From: Euperipatoides rowelli
Lineage: Eukaryota > Onychophora > Udeonychophora > Euonychophora > Peripatopsidae
Strand: one strand, 5' to 3'
Assembly (NCBI GenBank): GCA_003024985.2
Contig: PXIH01S0007829.1
DNA length: 20,085 nt
In this document: one piece after another, positions 9,061-17,497 of the stretch
Layout of the letters: each line of letters begins with the position of its first letter
Numbering within the stretch: the first letter of the stretch is position 1
The notes under the pieces: generated by a model
The model's database searches: none
What the model saw: the letters and a program-made list of their open reading frames with translations, nothing else
What the model was told of the DNA's origin: nothing
Program-made: the position numbers and the translations under genes

Positions 9061-10140
9061 AAATGAGAAAATGAATAGTGTTTGTTATTCATTCTCTAGG
9101 GTCCTTAATTACCTTTTGTAACTCTTAGCATTTGCATTCACAAAACCCAAGCCACCATCTATCTATTGTGTTAAATTAACCCTCTAAGACTGTAGTTACA
9201 CTACTTGTTTTCCCAGTAATTAATTAGATTTTGTTTCAGAATAAATAAAAACAGGATGTGGGAATTTAAATGTTTAATTACAGAAAGCATGAATCATTTA
9301 TTTGGTTTTATAACTAGAATTTCATTATTTCACTTTTTATTTATATATAATTTTCTGTGCTGTATTTATGAAATGATTAAGCAAAATAACTTTCAGATTT
9401 TATAATTTTAAATTTGTATTATTTCTTTATTTTTTTCATTCACATATTTTTTTATAATTTAATATTTTCTGAAAACTTTTATTATTATTGTTATTTTTAT
9501 TTATTATTATTAATATTATGATTATTGTTACTGTCATCATCATCACTGACATCACTGTTTACATAACTGTTGCTCTCATAGTTGTTGCTGCGTATTACTC
9601 ATGCTCATTAAGCCTTAAAAATACTCAAACAACTTGCCAGTTCATGAGTGGCATCCCCATTTTTTTTTAGATTAGTTTGTGATCCTTCAGTTTAAGTGCA
9701 TAACAATTTTAATGACTTTTATGTATTCAAATCTAAATCTATTTCTGATGGCCATGTCTCTATTGTCTTTAGTCTCATGGTATTAGGCTACATTGCCAGT
9801 TGTGTATCTTGAAATACTCCTGCCTAAAACTTTATTCTATCTCATCTTTATGGATCCCCATCAGAGATATATATAAGATGTGTTCACCATTAGATTTGTT
9901 CAGTTATGTTCATTACTTTGGGTTTAGTTTATTTTGTACCTGGTCACATGAACATTTAACTTTATAGACAAACAATAGATTAACCCTTCCTGAGCATAAA
10001 TTACATGATTATTATAAATTTATATATAAACCTATACTGGAATTGAACTAAATATTTAGATTGTAAGATCTTAATAGCCAAAATAATTTAAATATAGGTG
10101 CTATTCATATGCTATGTTTTATCATATAATACAAAGTTAC
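9061..10140. other. AT-rich stretch, low-complexity, no gene seen
   Basis: It includes a low-complexity tract at 9478-9570 built from ATT then ATC trinucleotides. A 60-codon frame there encodes mostly Ile/Val and is an artefact of the repeat. Nothing else is recognisable on either strand. Confidence 0.6.
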
Positions 10141-10151
10141 AACAGTAGCAA

Positions 10152-10168
10152 TAGTAGTAGTAGTAGTA
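10152..10168 (+). repeat. (TAG)n trinucleotide microsatellite
   Basis: Five and two-thirds perfect TAG units, preceded by imperfect CAGTAGCAA copies. Confidence 0.9.
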
Positions 10169-10676
10169 TCAATTATATTGTATTAGAAATGTATATATAA
10201 TAACTGTTGCCTCCAAAGAAAAAATAAAATGGCCTGAGACAAATTTTATTATTTATTACTATTTTATTTTATCTAAAACTATAAAAGTATTGTAAGTTAT
10301 ATTGAGCAACTCAATTGTTTGCGCGCTAGCGTTGATTTAATGTCTAAGAATGAGAGTTAAAAGAAATAAATTTTAATGGTTTCAGCTTTAAAATGTTGGG
10401 TGCTTGACTGTAAACTGCATCAAAACGCAATTGTATGATCTCGCTTATCGGTGTTTTGGGAAACTAACAAACAAGGGTTAGCAATCGTGGTCACTTTTTT
10501 ATTATTAGCCAATGAGGGAAGTCAAGCTTGCATTAAAGGAGGAATAAGTTAAATATTGTAAAGGCATTTAAATATAAATAGAGACAACTATTTCGGAAAA
10601 GGGCTAAAGTGTTGGTGTTCTGGATATAGATAGTTCTGGAGTTGTAATAAAGTTATTAAGCATTGGTGAGTTTTAC

Positions 10677-10824
10677 CTGAATGAGTGAGAAGATGAGCAC
10701 AGAATCCAGTTGGTGTATTTCGGTCAGGACTTCTTGGTTGAAGTTTTCCTTGACAGATTTGAAGATCTTCTGGGCAGCTTCCTTGTGGTATTTACTAGAG
10801 TGCTTCCACACTATTAGTGGTTTC
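10677..10824 (-). CDS. Probable internal coding exon of an unidentified gene
   Basis: On the minus strand a 148 nt segment is bounded by an acceptor (TATAGATTTCAG, ending at 10825) and a donor (CAG then GTAAAA, intron starting at 10676). Inside, one frame is open across the full exon. The first base closes a split codon and 49 whole codons follow, ending in phase 0. The exon is clearly richer in G and C than its flanks and has balanced codon use. The peptide is charged and helical-looking (it includes H-S-S-K-Y-H-K-E-A-A-Q-K-I-F and ends L-I-F-S-L-I-Q) with no stop. I do not recognise the protein. It superficially resembles the tether region before gypsy RNase H, but no catalytic motif follows. 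A GTGAGT donor lies upstream at 11013-11008; the frame before it has no start, so that join is unproven. No partner exon was found. Confidence 0.5.
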
Positions 10825-10873
10825 CTGAAATCTATATTAATAAAAGATAACATAGTAAAATCGCTATATTAAA

Positions 10874-11062
10874 TCAGTTTATAAACAAGGAAAAATAGTC
10901 TCTGAGGGATTGATAAGATTCCAAGTTTTTGAATATCAATTTTAAATACTTCTCTGCTTTATCTTGATTCCATTTTATCACTAACAGCATTCTATATATC
11001 GAATAACACTCACGCTCTGTAGTAGAACAGTTCTTTTGTTGTTCTTTTGATTGGTTTAGCAC
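10874..11062 (-). other. Weak RNase H-like frame (S-T-T-E-R-E-C)
   Basis: A 62-codon minus-strand frame contains K-N-C-S-T-T-E-R-E-C, which matches the gypsy/retroviral RNase H block N-Y-S-T-T-E-R-E-C. The residues after it do not match RNase H (no Y-L-x-G or T-D-H-x-P-L). It may be a tiny decayed retroelement scrap or chance. The same bases carry a GTGAGT splice-donor-like site. Confidence 0.25.
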
Positions 11063-11733
11063 TTTATAATTGTAATTGATTGAACAGTTAGCTTCATAAC
11101 TTCAGTGCAATACATTGCGAGATTGTAATTTGAATTATAAATTTGCAATAGTCTTTAAGCTGGTGATAACCCTTTTGGCTTTATATTCAAATACTTGTGT
11201 GGTTATCCCTGCTGCATCATATTGTTGCTTGCTTTATGCAGCAGTCATTTGGATGCAAGTGAAGATGAAATTCTAACAGTGATGAAAAGAAAATGTATTG
11301 AATAATATTTCACAAATACTAATATTAAATTACTGCATTAACGCTTTTAGATATGGACTTGTGCAGCACCTACTGGAGAAAATATTCATAATCGATGTGC
11401 AAAAATGAATGTAAATTTCATGTTTAGGACTGAAGATGATTAAAAATAAAAATGATGACTTCAAGTGTTATCTCAGACATTGTATTCACTCAAGTTCTTA
11501 CATAACAATTATTAATCACTTTAACTCATGGCTAAAAATCCATATTAGAAGCAATGATAATTTCTTTTGTTTATTATTTTGTAAAACAAATCACACAGAG
11601 CAACACATCTCTCGAGCAGGGCTAGAAACTTTGAAATGGAATGGAGATTTACTAATGATAAACAGTTTATGTGCTAAATGAGGAACTGAAAAATATAGAA
11701 TAATTTAAAAAGTTAGCTATTGATGATCATTCC
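11063..11733. other. AT-rich stretch with one perfect hairpin
   Basis: No gene is recognised; an 81-codon plus-strand frame at 11436-11681 looks like chance. A perfect 9 bp inverted repeat, CTGCTGCAT (11209-11217) and ATGCAGCAG (11236-11244) with an 18-base loop, stands out. Confidence 0.5.
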
Positions 11734-11923
11734 CAAGGGTGTCTGCAAGGGGGTGAGCAAGTGGGCACCACCCCCCCCCCTCTGGAAAAGTTAGATTAAT
11801 ATTATAAGTCTGAAGTATCGATTAATTGTTATCAAAATGTCCTTACATAAAAAAAAAAAAAAAAGCTTTTACAACCAAAATAAATCCCCTTCCCCACTGA
11901 ATTTTTTTCTGTGGACGCCCTTG
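11734..11923. mobile_element. MITE-like element, 190 bp
   Basis: The ends are imperfect inverted repeats: CAAGGGTGTCTGCA (11734-11747) and, read on the minus strand from 11923, CAAGGGCGTCCACA, identical at 11 of 14 positions. The flanking 8-mers ATCATTCC (11726-11733) and AACATGCC (11924-11931) agree at 6 of 8, which fits an old 8 bp target duplication as made by hAT or P-type transposases. The interior is non-coding and carries G-rich and C10 tracts (11771-11780) near the left end and an A16 run (11849-11864). A small non-autonomous DNA transposon is the best reading. Confidence 0.5.
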
Positions 11924-11931
11924 AACATGCC

Positions 11932-13179
11932 TAGAGTAGTCTTTACAATGCATTTCATTAGTTTTAGCCATTGGATTAATTATTTAGCCATTAAAAGTTT
12001 CTGAAGTGACATGATTTATTTTAATTTTGACAATTTTTGAAAACTGAAAAACTTCTTTAAGTTATACATATATAAAAAAATCCATAATTTTTTCTACATT
12101 GTTAAATATTTTTTAAAAAATGTGATTAAATTAGGAAAATATTGCAATATCAGCAGAAATAGGATTATAGTTTGACAGTCATTGCTATTATATTTGACAC
12201 AACCGTATATAAGATTAATGCTAAGATATTTTACCTAAATTATGATAGGCCTATACAAAGTATAAAATTCCGTTTATCAAAGTTGTTGTTTTTTACCAGT
12301 CATATTTTATTAAAAAATCTCCAGAGAGATTTGTAATCTTTTGAAATTTCTTTTGTGTGCAGAAATGTTAGACATAACTTTACTTCGGTTTTTTTTTTGT
12401 AAAAAAAAAAAAAAGTAAAAATTATTTATATACAAAACAAAATATAATTCTTCATACTAAACTTGAGTATTTTACAAAGTTGATTTTCTATTTTTTTTTC
12501 TTTCTCTTTCACCCTTTGTACATGTGAATCTTTTGATTACATTATGCTGTAGGAATTATTGTTTTGAGAATAAACATATGATTTCATTTCATTAAGCTAT
12601 TAGACCAAAAAGTTTCTATGACACATTTATTTCATGTTTTACCATCTTTATGTCCATTTCTTTGCTAAGCAATGTTTTTTATTCATTGTATCGATTAATT
12701 ATTTTAGAAGGGTAATGACTTCAGCTTTTATCTCAGTTCCATTGTTCATGCAAATTCTATTTTATCTGTCCTAATCAAATCAGTTTAGATGAGTAAACTA
12801 CTTCAAAACATTTTACCAACTCTTCTGAACCTCAACATAACAGTTAAACACATCATTTATACCTAATTCCCTGGATGTGCACTGATAGCAAAGATAAAAT
12901 ATATAAGAAAGAAGAAAAATAGAGCAAATTAATGCCTAAACATTTCACACTAGTAAGAAAATAATTGGATTCTAATTTTTATTGCTGTCCATTTTACATT
13001 CTAATGAATGTGAAGTATTATTATTTGAGGTGAAAAAGTATCAAAATCTATAAATCATTAATAAAAGTACCCCAAATTCCATCAGTTATTTCTCTCTATG
13101 TTATGTGAAGAATCCATCAAGATTTGAATCTTCGGTGTGATTTGATCGGCTTGCATTTGGTTCTAAAATTAATTTTTAT
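11932..13179. other. AT-rich stretch, no gene seen
   Basis: Homopolymer runs are common, for example T then A runs at about 12390-12415 forming a near-perfect T/A inverted repeat. A TAGGCCTA palindrome lies at 12246-12253. No coding or RNA feature is recognised. Confidence 0.6.
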
Positions 13180-13594
13180 CCTGTTTCTATGGTCAATCTC
13201 ATAACTAACCAAGACTGAAGTTGGGAACTCCAGATTTCCAAAATCCTGTTTTTTATTTCCATGGCCATCTCCCAATTCCTGTTGTATTCCCATGATTAAA
13301 AAAAAAATTAGAGCTAACATAACTAACTAATCAACTATGTGAAACAAAAAGCAAAACCCACTTTAATTTGATGATGCATGCCAGCTTAGATTTTAACCAA
13401 TAACAGCAAAGGCAACATCTGTCTAGATTGGTTAATATCCTTGGGATTCCTCAAGCCGCATTATTTAAGCGATCTGACTTGAGTTGCTTTTAAGATTGAA
13501 CTGAAAAAAAAAAAATATGTTTCTATGATATATTAATTTGGTGTTCACACTTAGAGCTTGGTTAATTCAAACTGAGGTTGACCGTGGAAACAGG
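13180..13594. repeat. Fold-back repeat: inverted copies ~415 bp apart
   Basis: Minus-strand 13213-13180 and plus-strand 13557-13594 share CTTGGTTA, then GAG-TTGACC and GAAACAGG in the same order with a 4-base gap. The similarity extends inward as TTTGG-TGTTC-ACACTT versus TCTGGAGTTCCCAACTT. Because the same repeat lies on both strands, both of its open frames (13117-13320 minus and 13538-13726 plus) carry a related peptide around E-V/I-D-R/H-R/G-N-R. That looks like two copies of one repeat rather than two genes. It may be the ends of a fold-back or MITE element, or two head-to-head insertions. Confidence 0.5.
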
Positions 13595-15392
13595 CCGATT
13601 GTGTTTGGTACTAATAGTTCCATTATAAAATATATATTTTTTCATTTGGATTTAATTTTTGTGCTTTTTATGAACAAGGGCCGACTCATTAAAGTCAATT
13701 CAATATACAAATTATTTCCCTGCTGAAATTAATTCCACAAGTACACCAGATAATTTGTCTGAACTATAATACTATTAATTATAAGCAGCTACTAATTTAT
13801 TTATACTATACTGTAAACTATCTTATTAATTACTCTATTTTATTAACTTTAAAAAAACTTTTGTTAGGATACAGACAATATTAAAAGTTTTCTTCAGTAA
13901 TCTTGAAACTAGATTATATTATTTTCTCAGTGTTATTAAAACTTAGTTTTTTTTTAATTTTTACTTGCATCTCTAGCCATTTCTGTTTCATATTACTTGT
14001 AGCTAAAACACTTTTAACATCTAAATTATCTGTATTACTGATTTCAACTTTTAGCCTGCTGTTAGCCTTGATATAATTTATTGATATGTAGAAAAAATTT
14101 CCAATTTAAACATCCAGTGAGTAGTCTTTGATGTATGGAAAATAAAAGCTATTTTTAAGTAAACTGCCTAGGAGTATAGCTATGGCATGAGATAATTTAA
14201 ATGAGAATTAATCATATGCTATAAATTAATTTATAACCAGAGTGAAATTAGACTAAAAGTCTTATAGGTACTGACCAGACATGCATCCAGTGAGTCCAGG
14301 GTCAGAGCTCTTGTAGGTGGTTAGTTGGGAAAGGTGGAGGGGGAGAGATTAAAAATTTATACTATTTCAAGCCTAAATTCAAAATTATTTTAAAAATCAA
14401 TATTCAAGTTCAGTTCTTATTGTATCCCAAGTCATTTCAGGATGACAATTATAATTTATATTTTACATTCCCTGGCTAAATTTAAAAAAAAAAAAAAACC
14501 CCAGTAAGACTTGTTGTTTTGGAGGCTAAATATAAAAAATGGAAAGAGGTTATGTAGGCTTTGACATCCCATTTTTAGCCATAGCGTAGGCAAATTATTT
14601 ATGACTAATTAAGACAAATAATTCACCATATAATATTCTTAAGTTATGATAATAATTTAAATACACTAATAACAATGATATTCAAAATAATAATTCCTAA
14701 TATTACATTGAATTTTATTTATAATTTTTATACTCTTGCTGGTACAGCACACCTCTTCTAACTTCCTTAACATTACCTGGTCGTACCAGCTAACCTTTAC
14801 CACTTGCTATAATGCTTGCATATTTCCATTTCTATCATACATTGATATGCACATCATATAGAGATTGAACCTATTATAGAGACCATCATTTTTTCCTTTC
14901 ATTCATGTATTGGTTACATTTTGTCACTTTTTCTTTTTGTCTGGGGAGCCTTGAATATTTTAAAAAAAGTTGAGGAAACACTGAAATAGAGCATGTGATT
15001 ATTTTGTTTGCAGTTTGGATCATGAAAGGGTGAATAAAAATATATTGATCTCTAAAAGTACAAAGATGGATGCTTTAAAATATATATCCTCTAAATATAA
15101 TCGTGGTAGAAGTTGTCACAATAAATGAATTTGATTCCTCAGGATATTAATTTTGTTGAATGTTATAACAATTTGTTATAAACAACAGAATTGTATTATT
15201 GTTAATTGAGCAGGTATTTGTTTACATTTTTGTGTGTTAATAACAATCTAAAAAATTTCATACAAACGTCGTTGTTAATATTTATTCTCTTAGGCCTAAT
15301 GGTAATATGGTTTTAAGATTTTTGATCCATCAAACATACCAAGAAAAACACAATAATACAATATATTAATTTTAGGATTCTTTCACATGGAT
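13595..15392. other. AT-rich stretch with a short inverted repeat
   Basis: No gene is recognised. GCTGGTAC (14738-14745) and GTACCAGC (14783-14790) form a perfect 8 bp inverted repeat around a 37-base, pyrimidine-rich loop. A G-rich segment at 14321-14347 precedes AT-rich DNA and an A14 run at about 14485-14498. A TAGGCCTA palindrome lies at 15291-15298. Confidence 0.5.
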
Positions 15393-15420
15393 AACCATGT
15401 TTCAACCATGTTTCAACCAT
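15393..15420 (+). repeat. 11 bp tandem repeat
   Basis: AACCATGTTTC occurs twice in a row followed by a partial third copy (AACCAT). Confidence 0.9.
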
Positions 15421-15436
15421 TGACGTAGATTTTGCA

Positions 15437-15484
15437 TTCAAATTGTCATGTTATTTTTAGTTCAAATTGTCATGTTATATTAGG
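15437..15484 (+). repeat. 24 bp tandem duplication
   Basis: TTCAAATTGTCATGTTAT begins two adjacent 24-base units (15437-15460 and 15461-15484) that differ only in the last six bases. Confidence 0.9.
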
Positions 15485-15497
15485 TTTTCTTAAGACA

Positions 15498-15524
15498 TGC
15501 GACATGCCAACACAACATGTCGCA
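15498..15524. repeat. Perfect 9 bp hairpin
   Basis: TGCGACATG (15498-15506) and CATGTCGCA (15516-15524) are exact inverse copies around a 9-base loop. A second perfect inverted repeat, TATTTATAC-TTA-GTATAAATA, lies at 15579-15599. Such stacked hairpins can mark the end of a non-autonomous element, but no partner end or target duplication was found. Confidence 0.7.
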
Positions 15525-15599
15525 AAATTTATTTATTATACAATAAAAATTATTTTTATATAATATCAGTTAATATATTATTTATACTTAGTATAAATA

Positions 15600-16342
15600 T
15601 TTTAGTTTGTAAAAAGATGCATAGGTTTTCTACAATAGTAATACTTGTTAAAAGACATGTACGTTTTTTTTTTTTAAAAAATATATAAATAAATAAACAT
15701 AGTTGCTTTAATTAACCATTAGTATCAGCATACTCACACTAAAGTGAACGTTACAATTTGACAAACATAATTACGTTCATAACAATTTCATATGTTCTGG
15801 GGAAAAAAAGGAATGGCAAAAAAGAAATAATAAAGTTTTCTTTTATTTATTATTCTATATTACTTATTACTATTTTTAAACTAAATAAAATAGTTTAAAT
15901 TTCTAAATGAAATAACTACACAATTACAGTAACTGTATCTAATAATAATATATAATGTTCATACATCTCATTAAATAAATAAAATATTTGAATCACATTT
16001 TCGTTAATGCAAACTACCAATAATCTTTCATCTGTACTTTAATAAGGCAATTAAACTTTATTATATTTGATTTTGATATTTTGTTAACAGAAAATGTTAT
16101 ATCGTGTGAGAAGTAAAGTTCTATGAGAATCAATTTAACACCACTCCAGATGTCTTTGAATAAGGTACAACCATAGCTCACCCAATATCAAGACTACTGG
16201 CTTAGACATTGTTGAGACCCGGCTGAAAATGTCCATGTAATGTCCATAATGGAACACAAACATGGTGGATAAACTGCCCATATAAAACTAATATAAATCA
16301 TGGAACATAGTTATGCTAATTTTTAAAATTTATTTTTGTTAT
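15600..16342. other. AT-rich stretch, no gene seen
   Basis: Mostly A/T runs. A slightly GC-richer patch at about 16130-16290 has no recognised frame on either strand. Confidence 0.5.
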
Positions 16343-16358
16343 AAAAAGAATAAAACAA
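16343..16358 (+). repeat. Probable 5' target-site duplication of the retropseudogene
   Basis: AAAAAGAATAAAACAA here and AAAAAGAATTAAACAA at 17482-17497 agree at 15 of 16 positions and bracket the TDP-43-like copy. The sequence is AT-rich, so chance is not excluded, but the second copy falls just where the A-rich tail ends. Confidence 0.55.
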
Positions 16359-16679
16359 TTGTTCAGTGGTGGATGAGAAGACATTCTATTATTGATCATT
16401 TATACAAAGGCAAAACAAAAATGATCAACTACTTTCAGGTTGCAGAGAAAGAAAATATGGAGGCTATTGAGCTTCCTTGCAAAGAAGATGGCTCTTTCTT
16501 GCTAAAAACTCTGGAAGCACAATTTCCTGGGGCTTGTGGAATGAAATTCAGAAATCCTGAGTCTAATAGTTTTCATGGGATAAGACTTGCTGATGACCGT
16601 TTACATTCTTTTGATGGGGGCTGGAATAATATAGTCTATATTGTAGTGTTTCCTAAAGAAAATTAAAAAAAATCTGTCC

Positions 16680-16694
16680 ATCAGTTGGAAAATT
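16680..16694 (+). repeat. SINE target-site duplication, left copy
   Basis: ATCAGTTGGAAAATT, identical to 17000-17014. Confidence 0.93.
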
Positions 16695-16706
16695 GTCTCG
16701 GTTCCG

Positions 16707-16772
16707 TGGTCGAGCGGATTCACATCCGCTTGATGAACCGAAGGCATATGCTGAGGTGTACAGGTTCGCGCC
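16707..16772 (+). promoter_or_regulatory. Internal RNA polymerase III promoter (A and B boxes)
   Basis: TGGTCGAGCGG (16707-16717) fits the A-box consensus TRGYnnARnnG. GGTTCGCGCC (16763-16772) fits the B-box GGTTCGAnYCC with one change. The 45-base gap is in the workable range. The fold is not a canonical cloverleaf (acceptor pairing GTTCC/GGAAC only, spacing to the T-arm off by about ten bases), so this is SINE-derived rather than a working tRNA gene. Confidence 0.75.
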
Positions 16773-16796
16773 TCAGCTTGGGCAGTTAAGGAACGG

Positions 16797-16803
16797 TTTT
16801 TTT
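16797..16803 (+). terminator. T7 run: possible pol III terminator inside the SINE
   Basis: Seven T directly after the tRNA-like head, following GGAACGG. RNA polymerase III usually stops at four or more T, so transcripts from the boxes above would end here, well short of the SINE 3' end. Confidence 0.45.
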
Positions 16804-16999
16804 CCCTAGCTTTAACAGCTCACCTCGGGTTTTTCCAAGTACGCTGCCCTTGTAACATCAAGGAACCTGTTAATCCAAGTTTCAATCAGTTATAATATAT
16901 TATATTTAATTTAAAGTCAATGTAAAAGTCAATTTAATTAACCAAAAAAATACATTTCTTCTCCTCTTGGAAAGGAAATTTATTTTTTTTAAAAAAAAA

Positions 17000-17014
17000 A
17001 TCAGTTGGAAAATT
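17000..17014 (+). repeat. SINE target-site duplication, right copy
   Basis: ATCAGTTGGAAAATT immediately after the A-rich SINE tail; its first A may belong to the tail. Confidence 0.93.
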
Positions 17015-17497
17015 CAACTTTAAAATCAAAACTAATGGAAAACTCCAATCAAAACTGTAGTGATTTCATTGTTATTGGATTAATCTAGAATACAACGGAT
17101 AAAGAGTTGAAAGAATATTTTGAAGACTTTGGCGTTGTTCTGATGGTACAGTTGAAAAAAGATTTGAAGTCTGTTCAATAACAAGGTTTTGGGTTTATTA
17201 GGTTTGCACAATTCAATTCCCAAATTAAAGCAATGCCTAAGAAACACATGATTGATGGAAGGTTGCATGATGTTGAATCCCCAACTCACAAAGTTGTGAT
17301 TATGGGCATTCTGGTGATTATGGTCCTGGTAATTACGTCCCTTCTGGTATTTACAGTTATGGTAACTATGGGCCTCCTGGCAATCATTGACCTTCTGGAA
17401 GATGGTTTCGATAAATTAGTAAAAACAAAAATTTCATTCACTTAAAAATAAAAATATAAAAATTAAAAACAAAACAAAAAAAAAAAGAATTAAACAA

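Larger units (their letters stand above)
16695..17000 (+). mobile_element. tRNA-related SINE with 15 bp target-site duplication
   Basis: Exact 15 bp copies ATCAGTTGGAAAATT at 16680-16694 and 17000-17014 flank a 306 bp insertion ending in an A10 tract (16991-17000), the signature of LINE-type target-primed insertion. The 5' part carries RNA polymerase III A-box-like (16707-16717) and B-box-like (16763-16772) elements. Next come a unique body and an AT-rich 3' end. The head folds into two perfect hairpins: AGCGGAT/ATCCGCT (16713-16730), enclosed by CGGTTC/GAACCG (16699-16740), and GCTGAGG/CCTCAGC (16750-16777). I do not recognise the family by name. Confidence 0.88.
16421..17414 (+). pseudogene. 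TDP-43 (TARDBP)-like RNA-binding protein pseudogene
   Basis: ATG at 16421 opens 81 codons resembling the TDP-43 N-terminal domain, which drives self-association; the core A-Q-F-P-G-A-C-G is present, as are G-G-W-N-N and F-P-K-E-N. A TAA (16664-16666) then replaces a codon of the basic linker. The SINE splits the linker. The frame resumes at 17015 and RRM1 follows: RNP2 F-I-V-I-G-L (17065-17082), a stop where Trp is expected (17086-17088), K-E-L-K-E-Y-F, V-Q-L-K-K-D-L-K, a third stop (17179-17181), RNP1 G-F-G-F-I-R-F (about 17185-17205) and H-M-I-D-G-R. After about 17290 a frameshift leads straight into a Gly/Tyr-rich tail (17295-17390) with a TGA at 17388, ending at TAA 17412. RRM2 (about 80 codons) is absent. 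The family assignment for NTD and RRM1 is strong; the tail could also suggest an hnRNP-type source. The functional parent gene, which regulates RNA splicing in the nucleus, must lie elsewhere. Confidence 0.88.
16359..17481 (+). mobile_element. Processed (LINE-mobilised) copy of a TDP-43-like mRNA
   Basis: The unit has the parts of a retrotransposed mRNA. It has a short 5' UTR-like leader (16359-16420), a coding region lacking introns between its N-terminal and RRM1 segments, an AATAAA signal (17447-17452) and an A-rich tail to about 17481. Near-identical 16 bp direct repeats flank it (16343-16358 and 17482-17497). A SINE at 16695-17000 interrupts it and must be younger. Host enzymes from a LINE would have made the copy. 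Confidence 0.7.

Noticed and set aside
9488-9670. 60-codon frame rich in Ile, Val and Thr
   Set aside because: It is encoded by ATT/ATC low-complexity sequence; the hydrophobic peptide is a composition artefact, not a membrane protein.
10320-10670. A solo LTR or 5' LTR (TATA-like ATATAAATA, AATAAA, CG-richer patch)
   Set aside because: No TG...CA ends, no flanking duplication and no primer-binding site were seen; the signals are common in AT-rich DNA.
16699-16803. A functional tRNA gene
   Set aside because: The A and B boxes and a T run are present, but the cloverleaf cannot be formed (short acceptor match, extra bases after the T-arm, no clear anticodon arm), and the segment is part of a 306 bp insertion with target duplications.
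17080-17289. 69-codon minus-strand frame
   Set aside because: It is antisense to the RRM1 region of the TDP-43-like pseudogene, whose plus-strand motifs explain the sequence.
17233-17445. 70-codon plus-strand hydrophobic frame
   Set aside because: It starts inside RRM1 and then reads the Gly/Tyr-rich tail out of frame; the hydrophobic run is an artefact of the frameshift.
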